64,000 nucleotides of DNA from Streptomyces mobaraensis NBRC 13819 = DSM 40847 (GCF_017916255.1 NZ_CP072827.1:5047501-5111500), one strand, 5' to 3'; counted from the first letter of the stretch, positions 28,000-36,634 are shown. Program-made: numbers and translations. The notes: generated by a model from the letters alone, not told the origin.

Positions 28000-28731
28000 C
28001 TACGCGGCGAGGACGGCGAGGTGGACGACGTCGGGGACGCCTCGGGCAACGATGATCTCTTCGGTGGTTACCCCGGCGAACCCGGCATTCCGGAGGGCCT
28101 CCTCGAACCGTTCGGACGGCTGTGCGGACCACACGGCGAGTACGCCGCCGGGGCGCAGCCGGGCGCGGCAGGCTGCGAGACCGGCGGGGGAGTAGAGGCC
28201 CTTGTTGTCTTCTGTGACGGTCCAGTCGGGGCCGTTGTCGATGTCCAGGCAGATCGCGTCGTAGTCGTAGTCGTAGTCGTGGGCGGGGCCGGGGAGCGGG
28301 GCGTCCAGGTACGCGAGGAGGTCCGCCTCCTCGATCCGTACCCGCGGATCGGCCAGCGCCGCGCCGGAGACGGCGGACAGCGGGCCCGTACGGTGCCAGT
28401 CGATCACCGCCCGCTCCCGCTCCACGACCGTGATCCGCTCCCAGCGCGGCTCCGCCGCCGCGTGCGCCAGCGAGAAGCCCACGCCCAGCCCGCCGATCAG
28501 CACCGCGGGCTCCGCCCGCCCGGCCGGCAGTGCCCGCAGCGCGGCGTCCACCAGCAGCCGCTCGGAGCGGCCGTCCGAGGTGTCCATCAGGAAGCAGCCG
28601 TTCGCGATGATCTCGTACACCGGCGGGGCCCCCGCCGCCGGGCCGCGCCGTCGCAGGACGACCTCGCCGTGGGGGCCGTCACGGCGGTCGAGGGTGGTCA
28701 CGGGATCGTTCGGGACATACGGGACGGGCAC
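28000..28731 (-). CDS. Spermidine synthase-like methyltransferase-fold protein
   Basis: 243 residues from GTG with GGAGG seven bases upstream. The Rossmann core matches the spermidine/spermine synthase family: YEIIANGCFLMDTSDGRSERLLVDAAL, ILIGGLGVGFSLA (ligand loop; here VLIGGLGVGF), VVERERAVIDWH, ADLLAYLDAP, and a KGLYSPAGLAACRARLRPGGVLAVWSA end. Many actinobacterial members lack the polyamine-binding gate and their reaction is unknown, so polyamine synthesis should not be assumed. It is divergent from the rhomboid-like gene. Confidence 0.8.
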   Translation of the reverse strand: MPVPYVPNDPVTTLDRRDGPHGEVVLRRRGPAAGAPPVYEIIANGCFLMDTSDGRSERLLVDAALRALPAGRAEPAVLIGGLGVGFSLAHAAAEPRWERITVVERERAVIDWHRTGPLSAVSGAALADPRVRIEEADLLAYLDAPLPGPAHDYDYDYDAICLDIDNGPDWTVTEDNKGLYSPAGLAACRARLRPGGVLAVWSAQPSERFEEALRNAGFAGVTTEEIIVARGVPDVVHLAVLAA

Positions 28732-28943
28732 GGGAGACCTCCGGAGACCGTTGATGTTCGACGGACGCATCCGAAGGTTAAGAGGTTGACAGGGGTGGGC
28801 TTGTTCACGGACCGAAGACGGGTCGGGGAGACGCCCGGGCCCGTACTGTTCGTACTGCGGCCCGCCGCCGGGCGGGCCGTCCGGAACGTCCCGGGAAGGT
28901 CCGGGCACGCCCCGGGCACGTCGACGGAAGGGAGCCCGGCCGA

Positions 28944-30146
28944 GTGACCGCCGCTGATCCCGCCGAGGCGGGCGCGTCCGCGCCGGCCGTCGGCAGTGCC
29001 GCCGGCCGACGGTGCCGACGGCCGGCGCGCCCGCTCCGCAGCCGCCTCGACGGGCTGCGGCAGCTGGTCCCCACCCCTCGGGCCACGCCCTTCACCTTCT
29101 GCTACGGCCTCGTCCTGCTCGGCACCGCGGTCTACGCCGAGCTCGGCGACGAGTCCACCGTCAACCAGCTGCTGCGCGACTCCAGCACCGACGCGGCCCA
29201 CCTGGCCGACCGGCCGCTGGTCGTCCTGTTCGCCAGCGCCCTGTGGGTCGCCGGCGGGCTCTGGTCCTTCTTCGGCTGGGCGTTCGCCCCGGTGCTCGGC
29301 GCCCTGGAGCGGCGCGTGGGCGGGCTGCGCACGGCCGGCGTCTTCCTGCTCGGCCATGTGCTGGCGACCCTGGCGACCGAGCTGCCGGTGGCCGGCGCGG
29401 TCGCCGCCGGCCGGCTGCCGGCCGACTCGCTGCACCGGCTCGACTACGGCATCAGCTTCGGCCTGATGGCCTGTCTCGGCGCGCTGGCGAGCCTCCAGCG
29501 CCCGTCCTGGAAGTGGACGCTGCTGGGCACCGCCTCCCTGATGTGCGCCCAGGACCTGGTGGAACTCGCGGATCCGCTGGCCAGTTGGGGGCACCCCATC
29601 GCCCTGCTGGCCGGCGTCGCCTGCGAGCTGCTGCTGCGCGGTGACGTCCGGGAGGTCCGGGGCGGCGCCCGCCGGGGCGGCGGCGTCCGGAACGTGGTGG
29701 CGTCGGCCGCGCGGGCTCCCCTCCGGCCCGCGCCGGCCGTCGCCGGAGTCCCGGACACCGCCGCCCCGACCGGCACGGACGTCCCCGCCGGGACGGACTC
29801 AGCGGACGGTGCCGTCCCAGCTCCACTCGGCGACGTGCCCCTCCCCGGGCCGCGCGATCCGTCCGGTGGCGCGGAGCAGGGCGCGGCCGGGCTCGTCCTC
29901 GTGCGGGACGCCGGGGAACAGCCGGGCGAGGGCGGGACCGGCGAGCCCGGCCGGCGGGGTCCAGTCGACGCCCAGGCCGGCGGCGATGTCATGGGTGTGG
30001 ACGACGGTCTCCACCACGCCCATGGCGGCGAAGCCGGGCCCGTCGGAGTGGCCCCACGGGTGCCAGGCCCGGTCCTCGGGCGCGGCGGCCCGGACCGCGG
30101 CGGCGAGGAACGACGCCGCGACGCGGATGCCCTCCAGCCGGGCTGA
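28944..30146 (+). CDS. Rhomboid-like membrane protein with long 3' overlap
   Basis: 400 residues as read. Residues 1-45 are basic and cytoplasmic. About six hydrophobic helices follow (ATPFTFCYGLVLLGTAVYAE, FGWAFAPVLGAL, AGVFLLGHVLATLATELPV, YGISFGLMACLGALASL, HPIALLAGVACELLL). The Ser in YGISFG and the His in WGHPIAL are in the places of the rhomboid dyad, but the GxSG motif is not intact, so it may be inactive. From about residue 285 the reading runs antisense through the next gene for 348 bases and the amino acids look non-natural. The useful protein probably ends near residue 280. Confidence 0.72.
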   Translation: MTAADPAEAGASAPAVGSAAGRRCRRPARPLRSRLDGLRQLVPTPRATPFTFCYGLVLLGTAVYAELGDESTVNQLLRDSSTDAAHLADRPLVVLFASALWVAGGLWSFFGWAFAPVLGALERRVGGLRTAGVFLLGHVLATLATELPVAGAVAAGRLPADSLHRLDYGISFGLMACLGALASLQRPSWKWTLLGTASLMCAQDLVELADPLASWGHPIALLAGVACELLLRGDVREVRGGARRGGGVRNVVASAARAPLRPAPAVAGVPDTAAPTGTDVPAGTDSADGAVPAPLGDVPLPGPRDPSGGAEQGAAGLVLVRDAGEQPGEGGTGEPGRRGPVDAQAGGDVMGVDDGLHHAHGGEAGPVGVAPRVPGPVLGRGGPDRGGEERRRDADALQPG

Positions 30147-30413
30147 GACCGGGGCCCGCGGGTCGAGCGAGGCGAACAGGGTGATGTAGCGGTCCTGGGG
30201 CCTGGCGGTGAGCAGGCCCGCGTACCCCGTGATGCCCAGGGCCAGATGGTCCAGCGTCGCGTGGCAGGACCACTCCAGCCGCCCGGCCGGCCGCGACCAG
30301 TCCGCGTCCGGGGCCAGGCCGTCGAGGAAGGCGGTGGCCCGCTCGGCGGCCTCGGTGACCAGGGCGGCCGGGGCCAGGGCCACGGCCGTGCCCGGCGCCG
30401 TCAGGACGCTCAC
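29799..30413 (-). CDS. DinB/maleylpyruvate isomerase-like mycothiol-dependent family protein
   Basis: 204 residues from GTG, overlapping the upstream stop by four bases. It is a four-helix DinB-type fold: RATAFLDGLAPDADWSRPAGRLEWSC with HATLDHLALG (metal His), ASFLAAAVRAA, and GVVETVVHTHDIAAGLGVDW with further His residues. The family includes mycothiol-S-transferases and isomerases of actinobacteria. It is co-transcribed with an imine-reductase-like dehydrogenase and may detoxify or process its product. The precise substrate is unknown. The 3' half is antisense to the rhomboid-like reading frame. Confidence 0.75.
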   Translation of the reverse strand: MSVLTAPGTAVALAPAALVTEAAERATAFLDGLAPDADWSRPAGRLEWSCHATLDHLALGITGYAGLLTARPQDRYITLFASLDPRAPVSARLEGIRVAASFLAAAVRAAAPEDRAWHPWGHSDGPGFAAMGVVETVVHTHDIAAGLGVDWTPPAGLAGPALARLFPGVPHEDEPGRALLRATGRIARPGEGHVAEWSWDGTVR

Positions 30414-31285
30414 GCGCGTCCCTCCGCCCGGACGAACTCCACCAGCCGGCCCCAGCTGTCGCCGCCGTGCCCGGCGTCGACGCCCCGCTTGACCAGGCGC
30501 TCGAACAGCTCGGGCAGACCGGAGGCCACCCCGCGCGCCTCGCTGGCGTGGGCGAGGTGTCCGATGGCCGCGAGGTGCACGTCGAGCGTGGCGTCGTCGC
30601 CCGGGTAGCTGCGGGCGTCGGCCTGCGGGGCGTACGTGTTCATGAAGAACTCGACGGCCCGCATCCAGCGGCCGGCGACCGCGGTGAAGGCCGCGGCCTT
30701 GCCCTCGCCGTCCGTCCCGACGAGCGCCACGCCGTGCGCCCAGCCGGTGAGCGTGGACCACATCAGGCCGAGCAGCGCGGTGTCGTAGAGCGAGGCCAGG
30801 GTGACGTCGGTGCCCAGGTCCACCGGGTCGCCGAGGGCGGCGAGCGTCGCGCGGTGCTCGGCGAGGGCCTCCGGGGAACCGCTGTAGAGGAACATGAAGT
30901 CGGGGTTGCCGACGCCGGGCGGCGTCGTCATGATCGCGCCGTCGAGGTAGCGGAAGCCGTGCTCCTCGGCCCAGCGGGCCGCCTCGGCGGCCTGCTCCGG
31001 GGCGCCGGAGGTGAGGTTGACGACGGTCCGGCCGGCCAGGTCGCCGACCAGCGGGTCCAGGACCTCGTGGACCGTGTCGTAGGTGGCCAGGCAGACGACC
31101 ACCAGCGGGCTCGCCGCCACGGCCGCGGCGGCGTCCGGCGCCTCGGCGGCGCCCTTCTCCACCAGGGCGGCGGCCTTGCCGGCCGTGCGGTTCCAGACGG
31201 TCGTGCGGTGGCCGGCCGCCAGGAACGCACCGGCCAGCGCGGTGCCCATCGAGCCCAGCCCGAGGACGGTCACCTTCGTGCTCAT
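30410..31285 (-). CDS. NADP-dependent imine-reductase-like oxidoreductase
   Basis: 291 residues. It opens with a Rossmann motif VLGLGSMGTALAGAFLAAGH, then TTVWNRTAGKAAALVEKGA, VVCLATYDTVHEVLDPL, VVNLTSGAPEQAAEAARWA and YLDGAIMTTPPGVG, as in 6-phosphogluconate-dehydrogenase-like IREDs. The C-terminal helical dimerisation half contains YDTALLGLMWSTLTGWAHG. The likely reaction is NADPH-dependent reduction of a C=N or C=O group. It is followed by a coupled DinB gene and is divergent from a GlxA regulator, with a 10-base inverted repeat between them. Confidence 0.85.
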   Translation of the reverse strand: MSTKVTVLGLGSMGTALAGAFLAAGHRTTVWNRTAGKAAALVEKGAAEAPDAAAAVAASPLVVVCLATYDTVHEVLDPLVGDLAGRTVVNLTSGAPEQAAEAARWAEEHGFRYLDGAIMTTPPGVGNPDFMFLYSGSPEALAEHRATLAALGDPVDLGTDVTLASLYDTALLGLMWSTLTGWAHGVALVGTDGEGKAAAFTAVAGRWMRAVEFFMNTYAPQADARSYPGDDATLDVHLAAIGHLAHASEARGVASGLPELFERLVKRGVDAGHGGDSWGRLVEFVRAEGRA

Positions 31286-31388
31286 GGAAAAGTCACCCGT
31301 TTCATGCGGATTCATGCGGAAGTACTGGGAGTTGAGAGGACGTGCTCTCGTGTGACCCCTACATTTCCAGCGCCGCCGCGCCCCCGAC

Positions 31389-31427
31389 AGTGGCAGGACT
31401 GACCGCCTCCGCAAAATTCCTGCCACT
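31389..31427. promoter_or_regulatory. Inverted repeat operator between the IRED and glxA-type genes
   Basis: AGTGGCAGGA (31389-31398) and its exact complement TCCTGCCACT (31418-31427) are separated by 19 bases. They end 13 bases before the regulator start and about 100 bases before the dehydrogenase start. This is a likely site for the GlxA-type AraC protein acting on both promoters. Confidence 0.6.
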
Positions 31428-31439
31428 AGGCTTCCGGGT

Positions 31440-32474
31440 ATGAGCGCTGGTTCCGTGGCCGTGGCAGTGATCGACGACGACATCCCCTATTGGGACCTGT
31501 ACGAACTGGGGGTGGTCTGCACCGTCTTCGGCATCCCGCACCCGGATCTCGCCGACCCCTGGTACGACCTGCGCCTGTGCGCCGCCGACCCGTCCCCGGA
31601 CCAGCCGCCGCCCGGCCCGCTCGGCTTCACCCTGCGCACCCCCTACGGGCTGGAGGGACTGGACGGCGCGGACACCGTGATCATCCCGTCCGTTCCGGAG
31701 GCGTGCGTCGACGGAGAGCGCGAACTGCCGGACGAACTCCTCCGCGCGCTCCGACGCGCCGCCGACCGGGGCGCGCGCATGGTCTCCTTGTGCGCCGGAG
31801 CCTTCGCCCTGGCCGCCGCCGGGATCCTCGACGGCCGCCGGGCGACCGCCCACTGGATGCACACCGAGGCCCTGGCCCGCCGTCACCCGGAGGTGGAGGT
31901 GGACGACTCGGTGCTGTACGTCGACGACGGGAACGTCCTCACCAGTGCCGGCGTCACCGCCGGCCTCGACCTCTGCCTCCACCTCGTCCGCCGCGACCTG
32001 GGCGCGCACGTCGCCAACCAGCTCGCCCGGCGGCTCGTCGTGCCGGCCCACCGCCCCGGCGGGCAGGCCCAGTTCGTCGAGGTCTCCGTCCCCGAGACCG
32101 GCGACGACGGCCTGGCCCCCGTCCTCCAGTGGGCCACCGAGCGCCTCGACCAGCCCCTCACCGTCGACGACCTGGCCGCCCGCGCCGGCATGAGCCCCCG
32201 CACCTTCTTCCGCCGCCTCCAGGCCGCGACCGGCACCACCCCCCTCCAGTGGCTCCTGTCCCAGCGCCTGTCCCGCGCCCAGTCCCTCCTGGAGGCCACC
32301 GCCCTCCCGGTGGAGCGCGTCGGCGAGCTGAGCGGCCTGGGCACGGCCGCCAATTTGCGCCGCCATTTCACCCTGCACTTCGGCATCACCCCCACGGACT
32401 ACCGCCGCGCCTTCCCGGGCCACGGCGGCAGAACGGTCCGCCCGGGCCGGACGGTACGCCGGGTGGGGCACTGA
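31440..32474 (+). CDS. GlxA-family transcriptional regulator (DJ-1/PfpI plus AraC HTH)
   Basis: 344 residues. The N-terminal domain is a DJ-1/PfpI fold (VAVIDDDIPYWDLYELGVV, MVSLCAGAFALAAAGILDGRRATAHW with the nucleophile-elbow Cys). Residues from about 225 form the AraC double HTH (LTVDDLAARAGMSPRTFFRRLQA, then TALPVERVGELSGLGTAANLRRHF and the FGITPTDYRRAF end). It probably senses a small molecule made or consumed by the divergent IRED-DinB operon and controls both directions through the inverted repeat. Confidence 0.9.
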   Translation: MSAGSVAVAVIDDDIPYWDLYELGVVCTVFGIPHPDLADPWYDLRLCAADPSPDQPPPGPLGFTLRTPYGLEGLDGADTVIIPSVPEACVDGERELPDELLRALRRAADRGARMVSLCAGAFALAAAGILDGRRATAHWMHTEALARRHPEVEVDDSVLYVDDGNVLTSAGVTAGLDLCLHLVRRDLGAHVANQLARRLVVPAHRPGGQAQFVEVSVPETGDDGLAPVLQWATERLDQPLTVDDLAARAGMSPRTFFRRLQAATGTTPLQWLLSQRLSRAQSLLEATALPVERVGELSGLGTAANLRRHFTLHFGITPTDYRRAFPGHGGRTVRPGRTVRRVGH

Positions 32475-32504
32475 CGGCGCGTCCTGTCGGCGACCTCCCC
32501 CTGA

Positions 32505-32517
32505 TCGCTCACAGCGA
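32505..32517. promoter_or_regulatory. Possible ClgR box upstream of lon
   Basis: TCGCT-CAC-AGCGA, followed by AC, is a perfect 5-base dyad about 80 bases before the lon ATG. ClgR is known to activate lon and clp genes in Streptomyces lividans through GC-rich CGCT/AGCG dyads. The assignment here is by resemblance and position only. Confidence 0.4.
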
Positions 32518-32593
32518 ACGCCGCCTCGGGAACATCTCCCCGCGCAAGGACATTGAGTCTGCATAGCTCAACTTGCCTGCCGAAGGGGAGATC

Positions 32594-35032
32594 ATGGCTG
32601 CTGAGGCCGCTGACAGCAACGCCGTCACGACGCTGACCCTGCCCGTGCTGCCGCTCGACGACGAGGTGGTCCTGCCGGGAATGGTGGTTCCGCTGGATCT
32701 GACCGACTCCGAGGTGCGCGCGGCCGTCGAGGCGGCGCAGGCGGCGGCGCAGGGAGGTGCGAAGCCGCGCGTGCTGCTCGTGCCACGCGTGGACGGCACC
32801 TACGCGGGCGTCGGCACGCTCGGCACGGTGGAGCAGGTCGGCCGGCTCTCCGACGGGGATCCGGGCGCCCTCATCCGCGGTGTCCGCCGCGTCCGGATCG
32901 GGGCCGGGACGACCGGGCCCGGCGCCGCGCTCTGGGTGGAAGGCACGGCCGTCGAGGAGGCCGTCCCCGACCCGCTGCCGGGGGCCGTCACCGAGCTGAT
33001 GAAGGAGTACAAGGCGCTCGCCACCAGCTGGCTCCGCAAGCGCGGCGCCTGGCAGGTCGTGGACCGCGTCCAGCAGATCGACGACGTCGCCCTGCTCGCC
33101 GACAACTCCGGCTACTCGCCGTTCCTCACCGTCGCCCAGCGCGTCGAGCTGCTGGAGACCGCCGACCCGGTCGCGCGGCTGAAGCTCGCCGTGAAGCAGC
33201 TCGGCGACCACCTCGCCGAGCAGGACGTCGCCGAGTCCATCGCCAAGGACGTCCAGGAGGGCGTCGACAAGCAGCAGCGCGAGTTCCTGCTCCGCCGGCA
33301 GCTGGAGGCCGTCCGCAAGGAGCTGGCCGAGCTCAACGGGGACGCGGACGGGGAGTCCGACGACTACCGCGCCCGGGTGGAGGCCGCCGACCTGCCGGAG
33401 AAGGTGCGCGAGGCGGCCCTGAAGGAGGTCGACAAGCTGGAGCGGGCCTCCGACCAGAGCCCCGAGAGCGGCTGGATCCGCACCTGGCTCGACACCGTCC
33501 TGGAGATGCCCTGGACGAAGCGCACCGAGGACGCCTACGACATCCCGGGCGCCCGGGCCGTGCTCGACGCGGACCACGCGGGCCTGGACGACGTCAAGGA
33601 GCGGATCACCGAGTACCTGGCGGTGCGCAAGCGGCGTGCCGACCGGGGGATGGGCGTGGTCGGCGGGCGGCGCGGGGGCGCGGTGCTCGCGCTCGTCGGC
33701 CCGCCCGGCGTCGGCAAGACCTCGCTCGGCGAGAGCGTCGCCAAGGCCATGGGGCGCGAGTTCGTCCGGGTGGCGCTCGGCGGCGTGCGCGACGAGGCGG
33801 AGATCCGCGGCCACCGGCGCACGTACGTCGGCGCACTCCCCGGCCGTATCGTGCGCGCCATCAAGGAGGCCGGTTCGATGAACCCGGTCGTCCTCCTCGA
33901 CGAGATCGACAAGGTCGGTTCCGACTTCCGCGGCGACCCCGCCGCGGCCCTTCTGGAAGTCCTCGACCCCGCGCAGAACCACACCTTCCGCGACCACTAC
34001 CTGGAGGTCGAACTCGACCTCTCCGACGTCGTCTTCCTCGCCACTGCCAACGTCCTGGAGGCTATCCCGCAGCCCCTGCTCGACCGGATGGAGCTCGTCC
34101 GCCTCGACGGCTACACCGAGGACGAGAAGGTCGTCATCGCCCGCGACCACCTGCTGCCCCGGCAGCTGGAGCGGGCGGGCCTGGAGCCCGGCGAGGTCAC
34201 GGTGGACGACGCGGCGCTGCGCCGGCTCGCCGGCGAGTACACCCGCGAGGCCGGCGTCCGCACGCTGGAGCGGTCGCTCGCCCGGCTGCTCCGCAAGGTC
34301 GCGGCCCAGCACGAACTCGGCGAGCGGGAGCTGCCGTTCACGATCGGCGTGGACGAGCTGCGCCCGCTGATCGGCCGCCCGCACCACACGCCCGAGTCCG
34401 CCCAGGACCCGGCCGAGCGGCGCACCTCCGTCCCGGGCGTGGCCACCGGTCTGGCCGTCACCGGCGCGGGCGGCGACGTCCTCTTCGTCGAGGCGTCCCT
34501 GGCCGACCCGGAGACGGGTGCCGCCGGCCTGACCCTCACCGGTCAGCTCGGCGACGTGATGAAGGAGTCCGCGCAGATCGCCCTGTCCTTCCTCCGCTCC
34601 CACGGCGCGGAACTGGAGCTTCCGGTCGGTGACCTCAAGGAGCGCGGCGTCCACCTGCACGTCCCGGCCGGCGCCGTCCCCAAGGACGGGCCGAGCGCGG
34701 GCATCACGATGACGACGGCCCTGGCGTCCCTGCTCTCCGGCCGCCGGGTCCGCCCGGACGTCGCGATGACCGGCGAGGTGTCGCTGACCGGCCGGGTCCT
34801 GCCGATCGGCGGCGTCAAGCAGAAGCTCCTGGCGGCGCACCGGGCGGGCGTCACGACCGTCGTCATCCCCAAGCGCAACGAGCCGGATCTCGACGACGTC
34901 CCGGCCGAGATCCTGGAGAAGCTGGACGTCCACGCGGTGTCGGACGTCCGGCGGGTGCTGGAGCTGGCACTTGAACCGGTAACCGCGCCGGCGACGGCCT
35001 CCCTTGACGAAGAGGTTCCCGTGGCGGCGTAA
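32594..35032 (+). CDS. lon: ATP-dependent Lon protease
   Basis: 812 residues from ATG, preceded by GAAGGGGAG. The N-terminal substrate domain starts LPVLPLDDEVVLPGMVVPL. A coiled-coil linker carries QREFLLRRQLEAVRKEL. The AAA+ module has Walker A GPPGVGKT (369-376), Walker B VVLLDEIDKV and LATANVLEAIPQPLLDRM. The proteolytic domain has the Ser-Lys dyad S701 (KDGPSAGITM) and K744 (GGVKQKLLAAHRAG). It degrades misfolded and regulatory proteins in the cytoplasm. Single gene, ended by a hairpin. Confidence 0.97.
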   Translation: MAAEAADSNAVTTLTLPVLPLDDEVVLPGMVVPLDLTDSEVRAAVEAAQAAAQGGAKPRVLLVPRVDGTYAGVGTLGTVEQVGRLSDGDPGALIRGVRRVRIGAGTTGPGAALWVEGTAVEEAVPDPLPGAVTELMKEYKALATSWLRKRGAWQVVDRVQQIDDVALLADNSGYSPFLTVAQRVELLETADPVARLKLAVKQLGDHLAEQDVAESIAKDVQEGVDKQQREFLLRRQLEAVRKELAELNGDADGESDDYRARVEAADLPEKVREAALKEVDKLERASDQSPESGWIRTWLDTVLEMPWTKRTEDAYDIPGARAVLDADHAGLDDVKERITEYLAVRKRRADRGMGVVGGRRGGAVLALVGPPGVGKTSLGESVAKAMGREFVRVALGGVRDEAEIRGHRRTYVGALPGRIVRAIKEAGSMNPVVLLDEIDKVGSDFRGDPAAALLEVLDPAQNHTFRDHYLEVELDLSDVVFLATANVLEAIPQPLLDRMELVRLDGYTEDEKVVIARDHLLPRQLERAGLEPGEVTVDDAALRRLAGEYTREAGVRTLERSLARLLRKVAAQHELGERELPFTIGVDELRPLIGRPHHTPESAQDPAERRTSVPGVATGLAVTGAGGDVLFVEASLADPETGAAGLTLTGQLGDVMKESAQIALSFLRSHGAELELPVGDLKERGVHLHVPAGAVPKDGPSAGITMTTALASLLSGRRVRPDVAMTGEVSLTGRVLPIGGVKQKLLAAHRAGVTTVVIPKRNEPDLDDVPAEILEKLDVHAVSDVRRVLELALEPVTAPATASLDEEVPVAA

Positions 35033-35055
35033 AGCGGCGGGGTGGCTTCTGACGG

Positions 35056-35090
35056 GCCGTCGGAGTGCGGGAATGCCGCGCTCCGACGGC
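35056..35090 (+). terminator. Terminator of lon
   Basis: GCCGTCGGAG pairs exactly with CTCCGACGGC. An inner GCGG/CCGC pair separated by one T-G wobble gives a 15-base stem with a GAATG loop. It starts 24 bases after the lon stop and ends just before the MBL gene. Confidence 0.85.
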
Positions 35091-35104
35091 CTGTTGTTCG
35101 CACC

Positions 35105-35965
35105 ATGACGAACACTCGCACGCGTCTGAACCGCCCCTCCGGCGTCCGCTCCCTCCGCCTCGGCGACACCAAGGTGACCTACGTGCCCGACGGCCTCGTC
35201 CAGTTGTCGCCGCGAGGCTGGCTCCCGGCCACCACGGACGAGGTGTGGGCGGCCCACCCCGAATACCTCGACGACGACGGCTACCTGGTGGCCGGCGTGG
35301 GCGGCCTGCTGGTGGAGCACGGCGACCGCGCCCTGCTGATCGACGCCGGCATCGGCCCGGTCTCGCTGCCGGCCACGCCCGGCGCCCCCGTCGGGCGGAT
35401 CGAGGGCGGCGCCCTCCTCGACCACCTCACCGCCCTCGGCCGTCCGCCCGCCGCCCTGGAAGCGGTCGCGATCACACACTTCCACCGCGACCACATCGGC
35501 TGGTCCGCCCGGTTGACCGCGGCGGGCGTGCCCCACCTGGTCGCGGCGCCGGAGTGGGAGGAGCGGCACCTCGCCGTGGAACACGGCGTGCCGGAGGAGA
35601 CCCTCGCCGCGATAGCGACCGACGTGCGCACGGTCGCCGACGGCGAGGAGGTCTTCCCGGGCGTCCGGGCCCTGTTCACCCCCGGCCACACGATCGGCCA
35701 CGCCGCCTACGTCATCACCGGCGGCGGCCGCACCCTGATCGCCTTCGGCGACGCGCTGCACACTCCGCTCCAGGTCGCCCACCCCGAATGGTCCGCCGTC
35801 GTCGACCACGACCCACGCCAGTCCGCCACCCACCGCCACGCCCTCGTCACCCGCCTCACCGAACCCGGCACCCTCGGCTTCGGCATCCACTTCGCCGACG
35901 TCCCCTTCGGCCACGCCCGCCGGACGGAGGACGGCGGGGCGACGTGGGAGGCGGTGGACGAGTGA
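35105..35965 (+). CDS. MBL-fold metallohydrolase
   Basis: 286 residues. It is a metallo-beta-lactamase fold with the metal motif ITHFHRDHIGW, plus LLIDAGIG near residue 80, FTPGHTIGHAAYVI and a C-terminal ADVPFGHARR His. This is the quorum-quenching-lactonase-like branch of the family; hydrolysis of a lactone or thioester is plausible but the substrate is not known. The ATG lies directly after the lon terminator with no strong ribosome site. An in-frame GTG or ATG further upstream would run into the hairpin. Confidence 0.82.
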   Translation: MTNTRTRLNRPSGVRSLRLGDTKVTYVPDGLVQLSPRGWLPATTDEVWAAHPEYLDDDGYLVAGVGGLLVEHGDRALLIDAGIGPVSLPATPGAPVGRIEGGALLDHLTALGRPPAALEAVAITHFHRDHIGWSARLTAAGVPHLVAAPEWEERHLAVEHGVPEETLAAIATDVRTVADGEEVFPGVRALFTPGHTIGHAAYVITGGGRTLIAFGDALHTPLQVAHPEWSAVVDHDPRQSATHRHALVTRLTEPGTLGFGIHFADVPFGHARRTEDGGATWEAVDE

Positions 35966-36015
35966 GGTGACCGAGCGGCGCTCGGCTCGAGAAGGCCACT
36001 GCCAGGACGAGGCTG

Positions 36016-36282
36016 TCAGGCCAAAAGCGTCACCTGGCGGATGTAGACCCGCTGGTGACGTGGGACGACTTGGTAGACGAACATGCCGTACCCCCTGATG
36101 ATCTCCTGTTTCATCCGGGGCGACGGTCCTTCGTACTTCGTCCCGTCCAGGTAGAGGGCTGCCGCCGCACGGACCAGCTCGTCGGCTTTCTCCTCGATTT
36201 GCGCGACAAAGACAAGGTGATCAAGGCCGCCGATGACGTGCTCGGGGGAGGGGTCGTATTCCCAACCCCAGGCATCACTCAT
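36016..36282 (-). CDS. Small protein, possible RelE-like toxin partner of the DUF6247 gene
   Basis: 88 residues. Starts MSDAWGWEYDPSPEHVIGG, has a helix EEKADELVRAAAALYLDG, and ends in a beta stretch GMFVYQVVPRHQRVYIRQVTLL. The helix followed by strands with Arg/His near the C-terminus resembles RelE/ParE size and layout, but similarity is weak. Its start overlaps the stop of the upstream DUF6247 gene by eight bases. It is therefore the second gene of a two-gene operon with toxin-antitoxin geometry. Activity unproven. Confidence 0.65.
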   Translation of the reverse strand: MSDAWGWEYDPSPEHVIGGLDHLVFVAQIEEKADELVRAAAALYLDGTKYEGPSPRMKQEIIRGYGMFVYQVVPRHQRVYIRQVTLLA

Positions 36283-36634
36283 CGGTCACCGCGGATCGGG
36301 CCTCGTCGTGAAGGGCCAGGCAAGTGTCCATGGCGTCCCGCCACCGCGGATCGTCCCGATCGAGGGAGTTGGCCGCGTCCAACGCCGCCTGGTAACGAGC
36401 TGCCAAGGACGGTTGACGCTCGATTTCGATCTCGGTGGCCCACTTGATCTGGAAGAACCGGATCGGCTGGAACGAGCCGTCCTGTGTGGCGGCGGTGAAG
36501 GCCATGTCGCGGTCCGCTTGGAACTCGGCCAGACGGGACGGGGCGACTCGGGCGAGTGCCGCTCTCAAGGCGGGGAAGGTCATGTCCGGTCGCGGGATGA
36601 GTTCGGACGGCTGTTCGTCGTGCGCCGTGGTCAT
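36275..36634 (-). CDS. DUF6247 family protein (antitoxin-like)
   Basis: 119 residues from ATG with GGAGGAG upstream. The family pattern is visible: a short disordered N-terminus, TFPALRAALARVAPSRLAEFQADRDMAF, then PIRFFQIKWATEIEIERQPSLAARYQAAL and a charged C-terminus. DUF6247 proteins are common in Streptomyces beside small RelE-like genes and are thought to be antitoxins or regulators. The neighbour downstream overlaps and is probably its partner. Confidence 0.72.
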   Translation of the reverse strand: MTTAHDEQPSELIPRPDMTFPALRAALARVAPSRLAEFQADRDMAFTAATQDGSFQPIRFFQIKWATEIEIERQPSLAARYQAALDAANSLDRDDPRWRDAMDTCLALHDEARSAVTDE

